A stretch of DNA of 64,000 bases from Paenibacillus sp. FSL R7-0204 (GCF_038002225.1 NZ_JBBOCA010000001.1:2418001-2482000), one strand, 5' to 3'. Positions 17,363 to 28,126 are shown, counted from the first letter of the stretch. Program-made: numbers and translations. The notes: generated from the letters alone by a model not told the origin.

Positions 17363-19510
17363 TCAGATATTTAGATGCTTGGCCTGAATCCGGTGCAACC
17401 GATCATGCAGCTCTGGATAATAGGTTTCATCCTGGTAGGCTGCAACAAAAAACTGTGCGAAATCTCCGGGTTGCAGCTGCTGAAGATTCTTCTCCAGCAT
17501 GTAGTTGTACCACCAGAGCAGAAAGGTATGGGCGATATGCTTCTTCTCGGCTGCCAGTACGGCCGCATCCAATCCTTTATCCAGGAAGTAATTAAGAATG
17601 CCCAGGTATGAATGAATGAATGTCTGAGCAAAGCTGTATCCTCCTGTAATCTTGTCGCTGCTGGTCAGCAGCTTACGGTGATATACACAATAATCCGGCG
17701 TAATCTCCAGAATTGAGAGCTCCAGATAGACCTGCGTAAGATTCGAATCGATGAAAAGCTCAGGTGCGGCAATCTGTTCAAATTCCTTCCTGCGCATAAT
17801 GATTCCTGACAGAAATGTAATGTAGATCGAGACCTGTTCAATATACTTGCTGATTCCCGAGCCCCGGTTCATCACTCCGTTGTTACTAAGGATATCAAGG
17901 AAGAGCAGGCTGCAGTCCCGGTTCTTGTCAATCAGGCTGTACATGGCTTCCAGAGATCCGGGGAGCCAGTAATCATCGCTGCCGTGAAGCTTAATGAATT
18001 CACCCCTGGCATAGCCTGCACATTTCAGGGTATTGGAGTCTGATCCTTCGTGCCGTTTATTACGGTAATAACGAAGATTAGAGTAATTTGCCTGATACTT
18101 CTGCACTAATTCCTCGGTGTGATCGGTGGAGGCATCATCGGATACTATCACCTCGAAATCTTCCGCTCTGGTATTCTGGCTGTAAATACTCTTCAGGCAA
18201 AGATCAAGTTCTTCTCTGGAGTTATAGGAAGGGATGCAAATACTCATTAACGGCTGCGGAGGAGCCTTCTCAGCGGGATATTCAGCTTCTCCCCCGGACG
18301 ATATACTGGTCCTCAGCCACTTTCGGGAACCGAGGTCATACTGCCTGATTACTTTGGCAGGCGTACCCGAAGCTACACAATAATCGGGAATTACCGTGCC
18401 GGATACAACGACCGAGCCTGCGCCAATGACACAGCCCTTGCCGATAGATACCTCCCCGGCTATAACGGTGTTGGCACCAATCCAGCTTCCAGCACCGATC
18501 GTTACGGTATGGCTCCAGGAATCCACCCCCTGCTTCATGACGGGCAGGTGGATATTCTCATAGGCAGGATTGTGATCCGATATATGCACATTAGTTGAAA
18601 TGGCGACCTGGGCGCCGATAATTATCCGGTTGACTGCCGACAGGCTGCACCGGCGTCCGATATCGCTTCCGGAGCCAATCTGGATGCGTGGTTCGCTGAT
18701 CATATTATTGTAGGGCAGCGTGACACAGCAATCCGCCTGCAGCTTGACTTCATTGCCCAGGGCAATCCCGGTCGTACCCGATAATTGGCAGGAGGGATGA
18801 ATGTTGCAGCCGCTGCCAAGCCGATGGAACCGGTGCTGGCCGTGGGTTTTGCCATAGCCGTAATATTCAAGGAAAATGTGCCGGGCATCCTCATAAGCAG
18901 TGGTCTGATCCAGGATACCGCAGTTATGCAGACACCAGGGCAGATGCTGCTTCGGAACGCCTACTTCATAGCCGCTGCTGATGAATTCCTGGCTGTGCGA
19001 GGCGTCATAGAAGTGTGAGCCGGTGAACAAGTCCTTACGCCAAGGAAGGTCGTACTGTGTTACAATCAGTGGTCCGCTGAGCGACTCCACCGTTTCATAT
19101 TCACCCGCTGGCTGCATGAATTCAAGCGGCTGAAGCGGTCCTGTATGGCTATCGATCAATTTACCGTATTTCTGTGATGCGTCCTGCCAATTACCGGAAT
19201 AGGGCAGTGTCTTAGCCCCGACGGTCCCTATCATGCCGAGTAACGGATAATCGGAGAATAGCCGGACAATATCCACAAGAAATTGACTATTTAGGATATG
19301 GACATCCTGATGAAGATACACCTTATACTTGGCATCCGACTGGCGCATCGCCTGATCGTACCCCACTGCCAGGCCGGAGGCATTCCTAACAATTTGGAGA
19401 TCTACTGTGAATCCGTCCGGTTTGATTAGTTGCTTCAGATTATGCTGGCTGCGTTCCGCTAATTCCTCATTATTTACACACATGATAAAACAAATTTTAC
19501 GGTCATCCAT
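17363..19510 (-). CDS. Three-domain fusion: glycosyltransferase, acetyltransferase, glycosyltransferase
   Basis: A 715-residue protein, start ATG 19510 (GAGAGG eleven bases before). Residues about 1-235 resemble the StrF-type GT-A domain (ICFIMCVNNEELAER, VYLHQDVHIL). Residues about 240-410 form a left-handed beta-helix with IGAGSWIGANTVIAG and VIPDYCVASGTPAKVI, an acetyltransferase fold. Residues about 430-715 are a family 2 glycosyltransferase (PLMSICIPSYNSREELDLCL, VSDDASTDHTEEL, HGSDDYWLPGS). A single polypeptide would build and acetylate a glycan in the cytoplasm. It lies second in the minus-strand operon between two related genes, 79 and 66 bases away. Substrates are unknown. Confidence 0.85.
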   Translation of the reverse strand: MDDRKICFIMCVNNEELAERSQHNLKQLIKPDGFTVDLQIVRNASGLAVGYDQAMRQSDAKYKVYLHQDVHILNSQFLVDIVRLFSDYPLLGMIGTVGAKTLPYSGNWQDASQKYGKLIDSHTGPLQPLEFMQPAGEYETVESLSGPLIVTQYDLPWRKDLFTGSHFYDASHSQEFISSGYEVGVPKQHLPWCLHNCGILDQTTAYEDARHIFLEYYGYGKTHGQHRFHRLGSGCNIHPSCQLSGTTGIALGNEVKLQADCCVTLPYNNMISEPRIQIGSGSDIGRRCSLSAVNRIIIGAQVAISTNVHISDHNPAYENIHLPVMKQGVDSWSHTVTIGAGSWIGANTVIAGEVSIGKGCVIGAGSVVVSGTVIPDYCVASGTPAKVIRQYDLGSRKWLRTSISSGGEAEYPAEKAPPQPLMSICIPSYNSREELDLCLKSIYSQNTRAEDFEVIVSDDASTDHTEELVQKYQANYSNLRYYRNKRHEGSDSNTLKCAGYARGEFIKLHGSDDYWLPGSLEAMYSLIDKNRDCSLLFLDILSNNGVMNRGSGISKYIEQVSIYITFLSGIIMRRKEFEQIAAPELFIDSNLTQVYLELSILEITPDYCVYHRKLLTSSDKITGGYSFAQTFIHSYLGILNYFLDKGLDAAVLAAEKKHIAHTFLLWWYNYMLEKNLQQLQPGDFAQFFVAAYQDETYYPELHDRLHRIQAKHLNI

Positions 19511-19589
19511 GTCGTTTACATCCTCTCTTTTAACCTCAGTGCCTGGCATCCCTGTCATTTGCCGGACTTCATGGACCCGGAGTTTATGC

Positions 19590-20759
19590 TTAAGCCATCA
19601 TGGTATAACGGCACACGCAGAACTGCGGATTCAATTGCAATAGTGCATGTTGCCGGGACACCCACGGGTCCAGATAATCTTTGGCTTGTGCAGAATCGGC
19701 AGTACGCTCCCACTCCTCCCGGTTCAGAGCAACAGGGATAGGAGAGGAAGAAGATGACGCTGTAAGCCTGTGAAATTCGGATAATCCCTTCAGCCGTTCG
19801 GTCTGTGGGGGGGTGCGGATGAGTGCGGGCTGAACCAGGATGATAGCACAATCAGGATGAGTGTGAAGTACATTCATAAATGGAATAAGAGCATTTGGAA
19901 GGAAGGGGGCGCCCGGCTCATACAACATGATGAACTTCCCGCGTGCCATGCCCGCAGCTTGAATATTGAAATGACTTCCTGCTGCAGCAGCCGAATTGCG
20001 GTGGTAGCGGAAGCTGCGGTGCAGATTGCCCGCATGGTGTGCTATCTGCTCGGTCTCCTCTGCCGGGGCATCATCCAGGACGCAGACCTCGATTAATCCG
20101 TCATCACCAGTCTGTGCATAGATCGATTCCAGAGAGCGTCTTAGTTCCTCTGCCTGATTCCGTACGGGGATGCAAATGGAGAGCAGCGGTTCCTTGCTTC
20201 TGCGTTCCAATACCTCCCGGGCCTCCGCCTCGCTATGTACCCTGCCCCACTCTCCGCTGGAAGGCTCATAGATCCGGCGAAATTCGGCAGGGTTGCCGGC
20301 AACTACACAGTAATCCGGCACATCCCGCAGAACTACGCTGCCCGCACCGACCACACAGCCTCTTCCAATCTTCACCTGTCCCAGGATAGAGGAATGAGCC
20401 CCGATCCATGAGCCTTCACCGATTGTTACCGTGTTTGAACCGTTCTCTTCCTTCTCGTAACCTTGCCTGGCGTCTGTAATATACACGTGCGGACCTGTGA
20501 TCACATCCGCCTTCAGTTCCACCTTGCCCGTTGCATGGATCGTCAGGAACCGGCTGCATTCACAGCGGTCACCGATCACAATCCGGGGTGATCCATCCTT
20601 GGCGGGAGATGGAATGTCCCACCGGTAGCCTTCCCGTATCAGCACACCGGAGCCGATTGCCGTCTGTTCCGGCAACGATAACACACCGTCTGAGGCAATT
20701 CTGCATTCGGTGCCATAACGGTATAAACGATAGTAGAGCGAGGGGGGGATCGTATCCAT
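19590..20759 (-). CDS. Fusion of acetyltransferase and family 2 glycosyltransferase
   Basis: A 389-residue protein. The start ATG 20759 is set by AAGGAGGAG just upstream; a TTG five codons earlier overlaps that site and is unlikely. Residues about 15-165 form a beta-helix acetyltransferase (IGEGSWIGAHSSILG, IGRGCVVGAGSVVLRDV, VVAGNPAEF). Residues about 190-389 match a GT-A domain (PLLSICIPVRNQAEELRRSL). The acidic metal motif is weaker than usual (MLYEPGAPFLP in place of a D-x-D), so the transferase half may be impaired. First gene of the three-gene operon, divergent from the transferase at 20938. Confidence 0.8.
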   Translation of the reverse strand: MDTIPPSLYYRLYRYGTECRIASDGVLSLPEQTAIGSGVLIREGYRWDIPSPAKDGSPRIVIGDRCECSRFLTIHATGKVELKADVITGPHVYITDARQGYEKEENGSNTVTIGEGSWIGAHSSILGQVKIGRGCVVGAGSVVLRDVPDYCVVAGNPAEFRRIYEPSSGEWGRVHSEAEAREVLERRSKEPLLSICIPVRNQAEELRRSLESIYAQTGDDGLIEVCVLDDAPAEETEQIAHHAGNLHRSFRYHRNSAAAAGSHFNIQAAGMARGKFIMLYEPGAPFLPNALIPFMNVLHTHPDCAIILVQPALIRTPPQTERLKGLSEFHRLTASSSSSPIPVALNREEWERTADSAQAKDYLDPWVSRQHALLQLNPQFCVCRYTMMA

Positions 20760-20937
20760 ATGCTCCTCCTTCAATCTTGGTGGCCAGATTATTACAGGGG
20801 TATCTGTACTAGCTTATGAACCGCAATGGAATTCATGCGGGGAAATCTGGCCGAATGATCCGGCAAGACCGGCATATACATATACGAGAAATCCGGTAAG
20901 TCCGGATATTCAGAATCTGCAAGAAGGAGGAGTAGAC

Positions 20938-22062
20938 TTGCCGACCATCAGCTTGTGTATGATTGTACGCAATGAACAGAAGAGCCTGGGACGATGCCTG
21001 TCATCGGTCGCGGATATTATGGATGAGATCATCATCGTGGACACCGGCTCAACAGACCGTACCAAAGAGATAGCGGCTGAATATGGCGCCACAATCTATG
21101 ATTTCGAGTGGATCGATGATTTCGCAGCCGCCCGCAACTATGCATTCGCCCAAGCGGCCTGTGAGTATATCATGTGGCTGGATGCTGATGACGTCATTGA
21201 GGAGATTGACCGGGAGCGGTTCAAGACGCTGAAGGCTACAATGACTTCCGAATATCATGCCGTATCCATGTCTTATATTCTCATAACGGATGAGCATGGG
21301 AAGTCGCTCTACAGCTTCAGACGCAACCGTCTGGTCAGACGCGACTGCGGATTCAGATGGTTCGGCGCTGTTCATGAGTATATTGAGGTAACAGCGCCTG
21401 TGCTTGAGAGCGACGTCTGCGTTACACATAAGAAAGACAAGGAATACACGCAGCGTAACCTTAATATCTACCGCAAGATGATCGCTGAGGGTAAGCCGTT
21501 TACCGCCAGAGACCGGATCTATTACTCCAATGAACTATACGATCATGGCTTCTACCCTGAGGCGGTGGAGAACTATGAGCGCTTCTTGTCCGAAGGCGAA
21601 GGCTGGGTTGAGGATAATATTCAGGCCTGCTTGAGGCTGGCGGACAGCCACGGGGCGCTGGGGAACAAGCAGGGGCAGCTCCTGGCCCTGTGCCGCACGT
21701 TTGACTACAATGTCCCGCGACCGGATGTGTGCTGTAGAATAGGCTTTTATTACATGGAATTACAGCAATACGAACAAGCAGTCTACTGGTTCAAGCTTGC
21801 CCCGTCTCTCCCTAAGATCAGTGAACCGGGAACGGAGATTTATTCTGCAAGTACGTGGCTCCCGAATCTGCAGCTCTGTGTCTGCTATGATAAGCTGGGT
21901 GACCATACCTATGCTGACTTTTGCAATGAAATTTCTTTCGGACACTATCCGGAGAATCCAAGTGCTATATATAACCGGGATTACTATACGAAGTTGCTGG
22001 GGGACAAACATGTAGAGGTTAATGTCTACGTGCCTGAAGAACAAAAGGAGTTGGTCCAGTGA
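20938..22062 (+). CDS. Family 2 glycosyltransferase with TPR-like tail
   Basis: A 374-residue paralog of the transferase at 13271. Start TTG 20938, after AAGGAGGAG. The GT-A domain has ISLCMIVRNEQKSLGRCL, IVDTGSTDRTKEIA and WLDADDVIEEID, so the metal and nucleotide-sugar site is intact. The second half is helical and repeats the YE-x-FL-x-EG-x-GWVEDN-x-QACL segment of its paralog. It is cotranscribed with the next transferase by GTGA overlap. Intact residues and gene context point to cytoplasmic protein glycosylation; the sugar is unknown. Confidence 0.87.
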   Translation: MPTISLCMIVRNEQKSLGRCLSSVADIMDEIIIVDTGSTDRTKEIAAEYGATIYDFEWIDDFAAARNYAFAQAACEYIMWLDADDVIEEIDRERFKTLKATMTSEYHAVSMSYILITDEHGKSLYSFRRNRLVRRDCGFRWFGAVHEYIEVTAPVLESDVCVTHKKDKEYTQRNLNIYRKMIAEGKPFTARDRIYYSNELYDHGFYPEAVENYERFLSEGEGWVEDNIQACLRLADSHGALGNKQGQLLALCRTFDYNVPRPDVCCRIGFYYMELQQYEQAVYWFKLAPSLPKISEPGTEIYSASTWLPNLQLCVCYDKLGDHTYADFCNEISFGHYPENPSAIYNRDYYTKLLGDKHVEVNVYVPEEQKELVQ

Positions 22063-23303
22063 AGACGAGTATTATTATTCTCACCCTTAATCAGTTGCCC
22101 TTAACGATTCAATGTCTGGAGAGCATTAAGCGAAATACACCCGAGGAGCATGAGATCATTATCGTTGACAATGGCTCTAGTGATGATACGGTGCAATTCC
22201 TGAAGGCGCATTATCCCGAACTGAAGCTGATTGAGAATCAGCAGAACCTGGGGTTTGCCAAAGGCTGCAATCAGGGGGTAGAGCTGGCGGAAGGCGACGC
22301 GATTCTGTTCCTTAACAATGATACCGTAGTGCCTCCCGGATGGCTGACACCTATGCTTCGTGCATTGAATAGCGACAGTAGTGTAGGTATGGCAGGACCT
22401 GTTACGAATTACATTAGCGGACATCAGCTTGTACCAGTAACTTACAGTGAACTCAAGAATATGGAGGCATTCGCGGCAGAATACTGTGAGTCGAAGCGCG
22501 GCCAAGTGGAAGAGGTCAGGCGCCTGATCGGCTTCTGTCTGCTGGTTAAACGCAGTGTTCTGTCTGAGATTGGATGGTTCGATGAACGGTATGGCCTGGG
22601 GAATTATGAAGATGACGATCTATGCCTGCGGGCACTCCAGCATGGCTATAAGCTGCTGATTGCCTTGGATTCCTTCATTCACCATATCGGTCATGCCAGT
22701 ATGGGGCAGGATCCTTCCTTCGATCTTACTACACTTCTTCAGCAGAACCAGCAGAAAGCTTTCCGGAAATGGGGGGTGGATATCCATAGCCTGATCTACA
22801 CTCCACCCGTGGACATATGCGCGGCAATTATTGCATCCGGCGACGAGGCTGCACTGGAAGAGACACTGGCTTCATTTGCAGGGGTAACGGAACAAATGAT
22901 TGTGGTAGACCCATCCGGCAATGAACGCATTGCACAAACAGCAGCCCGCTATACACGGCAGGTCTATACCGTGAAAGGGAACCCTGATGTGCGAATGCTG
23001 CGGGAATGGATCTGTCATATGGCAACCGAGCCTTATATTCTCTGGCTGCAGGAAGGCGATATTCTCACGGCGGATGAGCGCCGGAGATTCAATGGGCTTA
23101 AGCTGTCCTTGTTCCATCAATATCAAGTGGTCTCTCTCCGCTGTGGGGAAGGTGCCCGTTATATGATCAGACAGGATGGTGGAAGGCTCTACCCGGAAGA
23201 CATTGAGCAGCTAAGACAAAGTCCATTCTTCGGAATTGTCAGCCAAGCTACCATCAGCACCCGGGTAACGGCGCCAGACCGTGAGACTGCTGCATCAAGT
23301 TAA
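22059..23303 (+). CDS. Family 2 glycosyltransferase with a degenerate second domain
   Basis: A 414-residue protein beginning at GTG 22059, overlapping the upstream stop. Residues 1-240 are a rhamnosyltransferase-like GT-A domain (SIIILTLNQLPLTIQCLES, VDNGSSDDTVQFL, LNNDTVVPPGWL, DDDLCLR), complete with the Asp motifs. Residues about 250-410 look like a second GT-A fold without its acidic motif (DICAAIIASGDEAALEETL, LWLQEGDILT). It follows and probably works with the transferase upstream. The gene after it starts 42 bases downstream. Confidence 0.83.
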   Translation: MKTSIIILTLNQLPLTIQCLESIKRNTPEEHEIIIVDNGSSDDTVQFLKAHYPELKLIENQQNLGFAKGCNQGVELAEGDAILFLNNDTVVPPGWLTPMLRALNSDSSVGMAGPVTNYISGHQLVPVTYSELKNMEAFAAEYCESKRGQVEEVRRLIGFCLLVKRSVLSEIGWFDERYGLGNYEDDDLCLRALQHGYKLLIALDSFIHHIGHASMGQDPSFDLTTLLQQNQQKAFRKWGVDIHSLIYTPPVDICAAIIASGDEAALEETLASFAGVTEQMIVVDPSGNERIAQTAARYTRQVYTVKGNPDVRMLREWICHMATEPYILWLQEGDILTADERRRFNGLKLSLFHQYQVVSLRCGEGARYMIRQDGGRLYPEDIEQLRQSPFFGIVSQATISTRVTAPDRETAASS

Positions 23304-23345
23304 TAGAAAGATAAGACAATATCACTTTTGAACAGGAGGGCAATC

Positions 23346-24119
23346 ATGGAACAGGATCTGGTAACGATTGCTATATTAGCTAAGGACAAGGCGCATCTGC
23401 TGCCGCTCTATCTGGAACTTATAGAGCGGCAGACATACCCTGCCTCAAGGATCAAGCTGTACATTCGGACCAACAACAACAATGACCGGACTGAAGAGAT
23501 TCTTAGAGAATGGGTCGAGCGGGTGGGCGAGAGATACGATGAGGTGTATTTGAATACCAGCGATGTGGAAGAGCCTGTACAGGACTATGCTCCGCATGAA
23601 TGGACTTATGAACGCTTAAGAGTAATCGGCAGGCTGCGTCAAGAGTCCATTGAATGGGCTAAATTAAGAAACACCCATTATTTTGTAGCAGATTGTGATA
23701 ATTTCATTGCCCCGGATACGCTGGAGAGCCTGCTCTCTACGAATCTGCCGGTAGTCGGGCCACTGCTTACTGTGGCTGAGGCTCCGTTAAGTCTATATTC
23801 CAACTATCATAATATGGTGGATGCAGATGGTTACTTCAAGAGCAACGACATGTATTTCAATTTCTTATATCAGGCTGTGAAGGGTTTGATCCAGGTTGAT
23901 GTTATCCATTGCACCTATCTGATGCGCCGTGACATTCTGGAGCATGTCCGCTACGGTGACGGCACCAACCGCTTCGAATATGTCATTATGAGCGATGGTC
24001 TGAGAAAGGCCGGGATTCCCCAATACCTGGATAACCGCAAAAAGTACGGGATGCTGACCTTTATGGATACCGAAGAGCAGTTCAGCACAGTCAATCTGAC
24101 GGCAGACAACTTCCAATAG
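23346..24119 (+). CDS. Procollagen galactosyltransferase-like glycosyltransferase
   Basis: A 257-residue protein, start ATG 23346 after GGAGGG. It resembles the N-terminal domain of the animal collagen hydroxylysine galactosyltransferases (COLGALT/GLT25D): ILAKDKAHLLPLYL, ILREWV, LRQ-x4-A, YFVADCDNFIAPDTLESLL (Asp116-x-Asp118-Asn), YSNYHNMVDADGYF and HCTYLMRRDI line up in the same order from memory of that family. It lacks the C-terminal half of the animal enzyme. Because collagen-like genes follow within 3 kb, a role in adding the first sugar to a collagen residue is a plausible inference. No signal peptide is seen; it would work in the cytoplasm. The acceptor must be Thr or Ser here, as bacterial collagens lack hydroxylysine. 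Confidence 0.72.
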   Translation: MEQDLVTIAILAKDKAHLLPLYLELIERQTYPASRIKLYIRTNNNNDRTEEILREWVERVGERYDEVYLNTSDVEEPVQDYAPHEWTYERLRVIGRLRQESIEWAKLRNTHYFVADCDNFIAPDTLESLLSTNLPVVGPLLTVAEAPLSLYSNYHNMVDADGYFKSNDMYFNFLYQAVKGLIQVDVIHCTYLMRRDILEHVRYGDGTNRFEYVIMSDGLRKAGIPQYLDNRKKYGMLTFMDTEEQFSTVNLTADNFQ

Positions 24120-24137
24120 GGAAGGGAGGAATGAACC

Positions 24138-25184
24138 ATGAAGCTGGTGCTTCTATCCGGCGGTTCCGGCACTCGCTTATGGCCGCTCTCCAGCAGTATC
24201 CGGAGCAAGCAGTTCCTTCAGGTGCTGCCTGCTCCGGGAGGCGGGCGTGAGTCCATGCTTCAGCGGATCTGGCGGCAGTTATCGGCAGCGGGTCTTGACC
24301 ATGAAGTCTATATTGCAACCTCAAGCGGACAAGAAATGCTGATCCGCAAGCAACTCCGCACGGCTCCGAGAGTCATTATTGAACCGAGGCGCAGAGATAC
24401 CTTTCCGGCAGTCAGCCTTGCCTCGGCCTATCTGTACTCGGTGGAGAATATTCCCCCCGAGGAGACGGTCATTGTGCTGCCTGTAGATGCTTACGTGAAC
24501 GACGAATTCTTCTTCAAGCTGGCAGAGCTGGACCGGGCGCTGCGGCAGTCCGGTGCGGAGGTCGCTTTGCTTGGAGCGAAGCCGGACGGTCCATCAGGCA
24601 AATATGGTTATATTGTTCCGGTCCCCTCCTCTGCTGCTGCAGGGAAGCCCGAGAATCCGGCCTACGTGCCGGTGGATTGCTTCGTAGAGAAGCCCGAGAA
24701 GAAGGCGGCCGAGGCGCTGCTTAAGCAGCAGGCGATGTGGAATTGCGGTATTTTCGCTTTCCGGTTATGCGATCTGCTGAGCAGGTTGGAGGCAGCAGGC
24801 TATCCGAAGGATTATGCAGAACTGCAGAGGCAATATCACCGTCTTCCCAAGAGCAGCTTCGATGTTGAGGTGCTGGAAGGCAACAGCCGTCTGATCTGTG
24901 TGCCCTATCACCAAGGATGGAAGGACTTAGGAACCTGGAACACGCTCTCTGAAGAATTAGCCTCTTCCGTTCTGGGATGGGGCCAGGTCAGTGCGGACTC
25001 CCGGAATTGCCAGATTGTCAACGAACTGGATATTCCAGTCATGCTTGTCGGACTGGACGATGTGATCGTAGCAGCAGGTCCCGGCGGCATTCTGGTCGCC
25101 CGTAAAGATGCCGCAGATCATCTGAAGCATCTGCTTCCCGCGCCAGACCAGGAAGAACGGAAGGAATACATTCCTGTGGATTGA
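24138..25184 (+). CDS. manC: Mannose-1-phosphate guanylyltransferase
   Basis: A 348-residue nucleotidyltransferase that makes GDP-mannose from GTP and mannose 1-phosphate. The signature GGSGTRLWPLSS followed by KQFL is at residues 7-29. The sugar site FVEKPEKKAAEALL is near residue 180 and the interior motif NCGIFAF follows. It is the single-domain form, without the phosphomannose isomerase domain of larger ManC proteins. It starts at ATG 24138, 18 bases after the preceding gene, so it is in the same operon as the glycosyltransferases. GDP-mannose could feed mannosyl or, through enzymes not seen here, fucosyl transfer. Confidence 0.9.
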   Translation: MKLVLLSGGSGTRLWPLSSSIRSKQFLQVLPAPGGGRESMLQRIWRQLSAAGLDHEVYIATSSGQEMLIRKQLRTAPRVIIEPRRRDTFPAVSLASAYLYSVENIPPEETVIVLPVDAYVNDEFFFKLAELDRALRQSGAEVALLGAKPDGPSGKYGYIVPVPSSAAAGKPENPAYVPVDCFVEKPEKKAAEALLKQQAMWNCGIFAFRLCDLLSRLEAAGYPKDYAELQRQYHRLPKSSFDVEVLEGNSRLICVPYHQGWKDLGTWNTLSEELASSVLGWGQVSADSRNCQIVNELDIPVMLVGLDDVIVAAGPGGILVARKDAADHLKHLLPAPDQEERKEYIPVD

Positions 25185-25370
25185 GGCGGTGACGATTTAG
25201 AATTTCATATTTAGATTGTCCGACTTTATCCGACAATGTTCTATGCGGGCGGTAACCGTCATAAGGTAAAAGGGTGATGTTAATCGATGTGAACATCCAC
25301 CTGACCGGTCCGTCCGCATGGTCCGGTAAGTCCATTATGAAGGGAGGAAGTCCCAGGATGGCTGAACACT

Positions 25371-27116
25371 GTGAGGGAGAACGTCCCATTAATCTCCCTA
25401 TGCATGATCGTCAGAGATGAAGAGCCCTGGATTGCACGCTGTCTGTCGAGTGTGCGCGAAGGGGTAGATGAGGTGATTGTCGTGGATACAGGCTCCCGCG
25501 ACAGGACGATGGACATTGCCAGCGGCTACAGCGCAACCATTCTTCAATTTCCCTGGAAGGAGAGCTTCGCGGAAGCCCGCAATTATAGCCTCGGTCATGC
25601 AACAGGGGAATGGATACTATGGATGGATGCAGATGAAGAGCTTGCTGCTGATGATGCACTTAAGCTTCGGGTGGTAAGTACCCTGAAGGATCACAAGCAG
25701 GCATATCTGGAGACGATCCACTTCAATGGCCTATATCGGCCTCAGGCAGATGAAGCTTACCGGCTGTCCCAGTGCCGCTTGTTCCGTAACGGAGAGGGGG
25801 TTCACTTCACTGGGGGCATTCATGAACAATTAAGTTGGCCCGGGACGTATACCCGGGAAGATATCCGCACTCCGGTCCAGCTTCCGGTCCGGCTGTTCCA
25901 TTATGGCTATCTGCAGTCCGTAACGTCCCTGAAGTCCAAACATGAACGCAATCTGAAGCTGCTGCAGGAGGCCGTGACAGATAATCCGAACCCCGATCCG
26001 TGGAGTCTTTACCATATAGCAAGTGAATATCAGCGGGTGGGGAAGTATGCACTGGCCTTCCAGCAGGTTAATCTGGCCATTGCCGCTTCGCTGGGGCAGA
26101 CAAGATTGCCGCCATCGCTTTTTTACAAGCTCAAGTATGGCTGTCTGGTGGCGATGGGCAGCTTCAAGGAAGGCTGGCCCGGCATTGACAAGGCCATCAG
26201 CCTCTACCCGGATTATGTGGACCTGCATCTGTATAAGGGCTGCATTCTAATGCATATCGGCCAGGTAGAGGCTGCGATCTCCGCTTTCGAGCATTGTCTG
26301 ACGCTTGGAGAGAATGCTCTTCATTATATGGTTCTCAAAGGTGCGGGAACCTTCTACCCCTGCTATTATATCGGGAATTGTTATGAGCTGCGCGGTATGT
26401 CCGGTGAAGCCGGCATCTGGTACCGCAGGGCGCTGGAGTATTCCCCTTCATTCACAGAAGCGGCGGAGAAGCTATCGCATCTGGAAGAAGAATTGCGGGC
26501 GGTGGGAGATGATCCTTCGGGTAACTGTAGTATTTCTTCACTTTCTCCGCAGAAAAGCTCCCTTCGTTGCCACACAACTCCGGAGAATTCCTGGTCTGTA
26601 ATCACATTGCTCTGCAAGGAAGATGGTCCGTTCTCGGCTGTGCGGAAGTGGGCGGCCAATTGGCAGCCGTTCGCAGATCAGTGGATTGTGATCAACGCTG
26701 GAATAGAAGAGGACGCTAATAAGCTTGCCGGTGAATTGGGGGCGACGGTTCTTACTCTCCCCTCTGAGGAAGAACCGTCTAAGCTCTGGGCGAGGATAGA
26801 TGAGCTATTGACATCCCCTTATGTACTTTGGCTGAATCTCTACGAGGAACTGGATGGAGAGGACTGGGAAACATTAGCTGCAATGAAGAGTTCACAAGCC
26901 AGTCTGCATTCTATGCTGTCTCTTAATCTATGCTTACAAGAAGGTGAAGTAGAACAGGCATACTGGAAGGTTAAGAGAAATCGTCTGGCAGCACGGGAGA
27001 CGATTCTTGGGTGTAATCCAATCAGCGGAGAGTTTATCGCGTTCCCTGAAAGCTTCAAGGAGAACAGCGAGATTGCCCTTGTGCTTCGGAAGCCTTCAAG
27101 AATAGAAGAAAATTGA
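25371..27116 (+). CDS. Large glycosyltransferase with TPR and second GT-like domain
   Basis: A 581-residue paralog of the transferases at 13271, 20938 and 48323. The GT-A domain is intact (ISLCMIVRDEEPWIARCL, VVDTGSRDRTMDIA, WMDADEELAA). TPR-like helices fill about 200-385. A degenerate second GT-A-like domain occupies about 405-570 (NSWSVITLLCKEDGP, LWLNLYEELDGED). The GTG start at 25371 is chosen because no other start is in frame. A better ribosome site sits before ATG 25358, but that frame is shifted and stops after 20 codons. This hints at a leader peptide or a lost base. A collagen gene starts 30 bases downstream. Confidence 0.82.
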   Translation: MRENVPLISLCMIVRDEEPWIARCLSSVREGVDEVIVVDTGSRDRTMDIASGYSATILQFPWKESFAEARNYSLGHATGEWILWMDADEELAADDALKLRVVSTLKDHKQAYLETIHFNGLYRPQADEAYRLSQCRLFRNGEGVHFTGGIHEQLSWPGTYTREDIRTPVQLPVRLFHYGYLQSVTSLKSKHERNLKLLQEAVTDNPNPDPWSLYHIASEYQRVGKYALAFQQVNLAIAASLGQTRLPPSLFYKLKYGCLVAMGSFKEGWPGIDKAISLYPDYVDLHLYKGCILMHIGQVEAAISAFEHCLTLGENALHYMVLKGAGTFYPCYYIGNCYELRGMSGEAGIWYRRALEYSPSFTEAAEKLSHLEEELRAVGDDPSGNCSISSLSPQKSSLRCHTTPENSWSVITLLCKEDGPFSAVRKWAANWQPFADQWIVINAGIEEDANKLAGELGATVLTLPSEEEPSKLWARIDELLTSPYVLWLNLYEELDGEDWETLAAMKSSQASLHSMLSLNLCLQEGEVEQAYWKVKRNRLAARETILGCNPISGEFIAFPESFKENSEIALVLRKPSRIEEN

Positions 27117-27145
27117 AATTAAGTGCTGAAAGGGGATAAATAATC

Positions 27146-28126
<981 letters not shown>

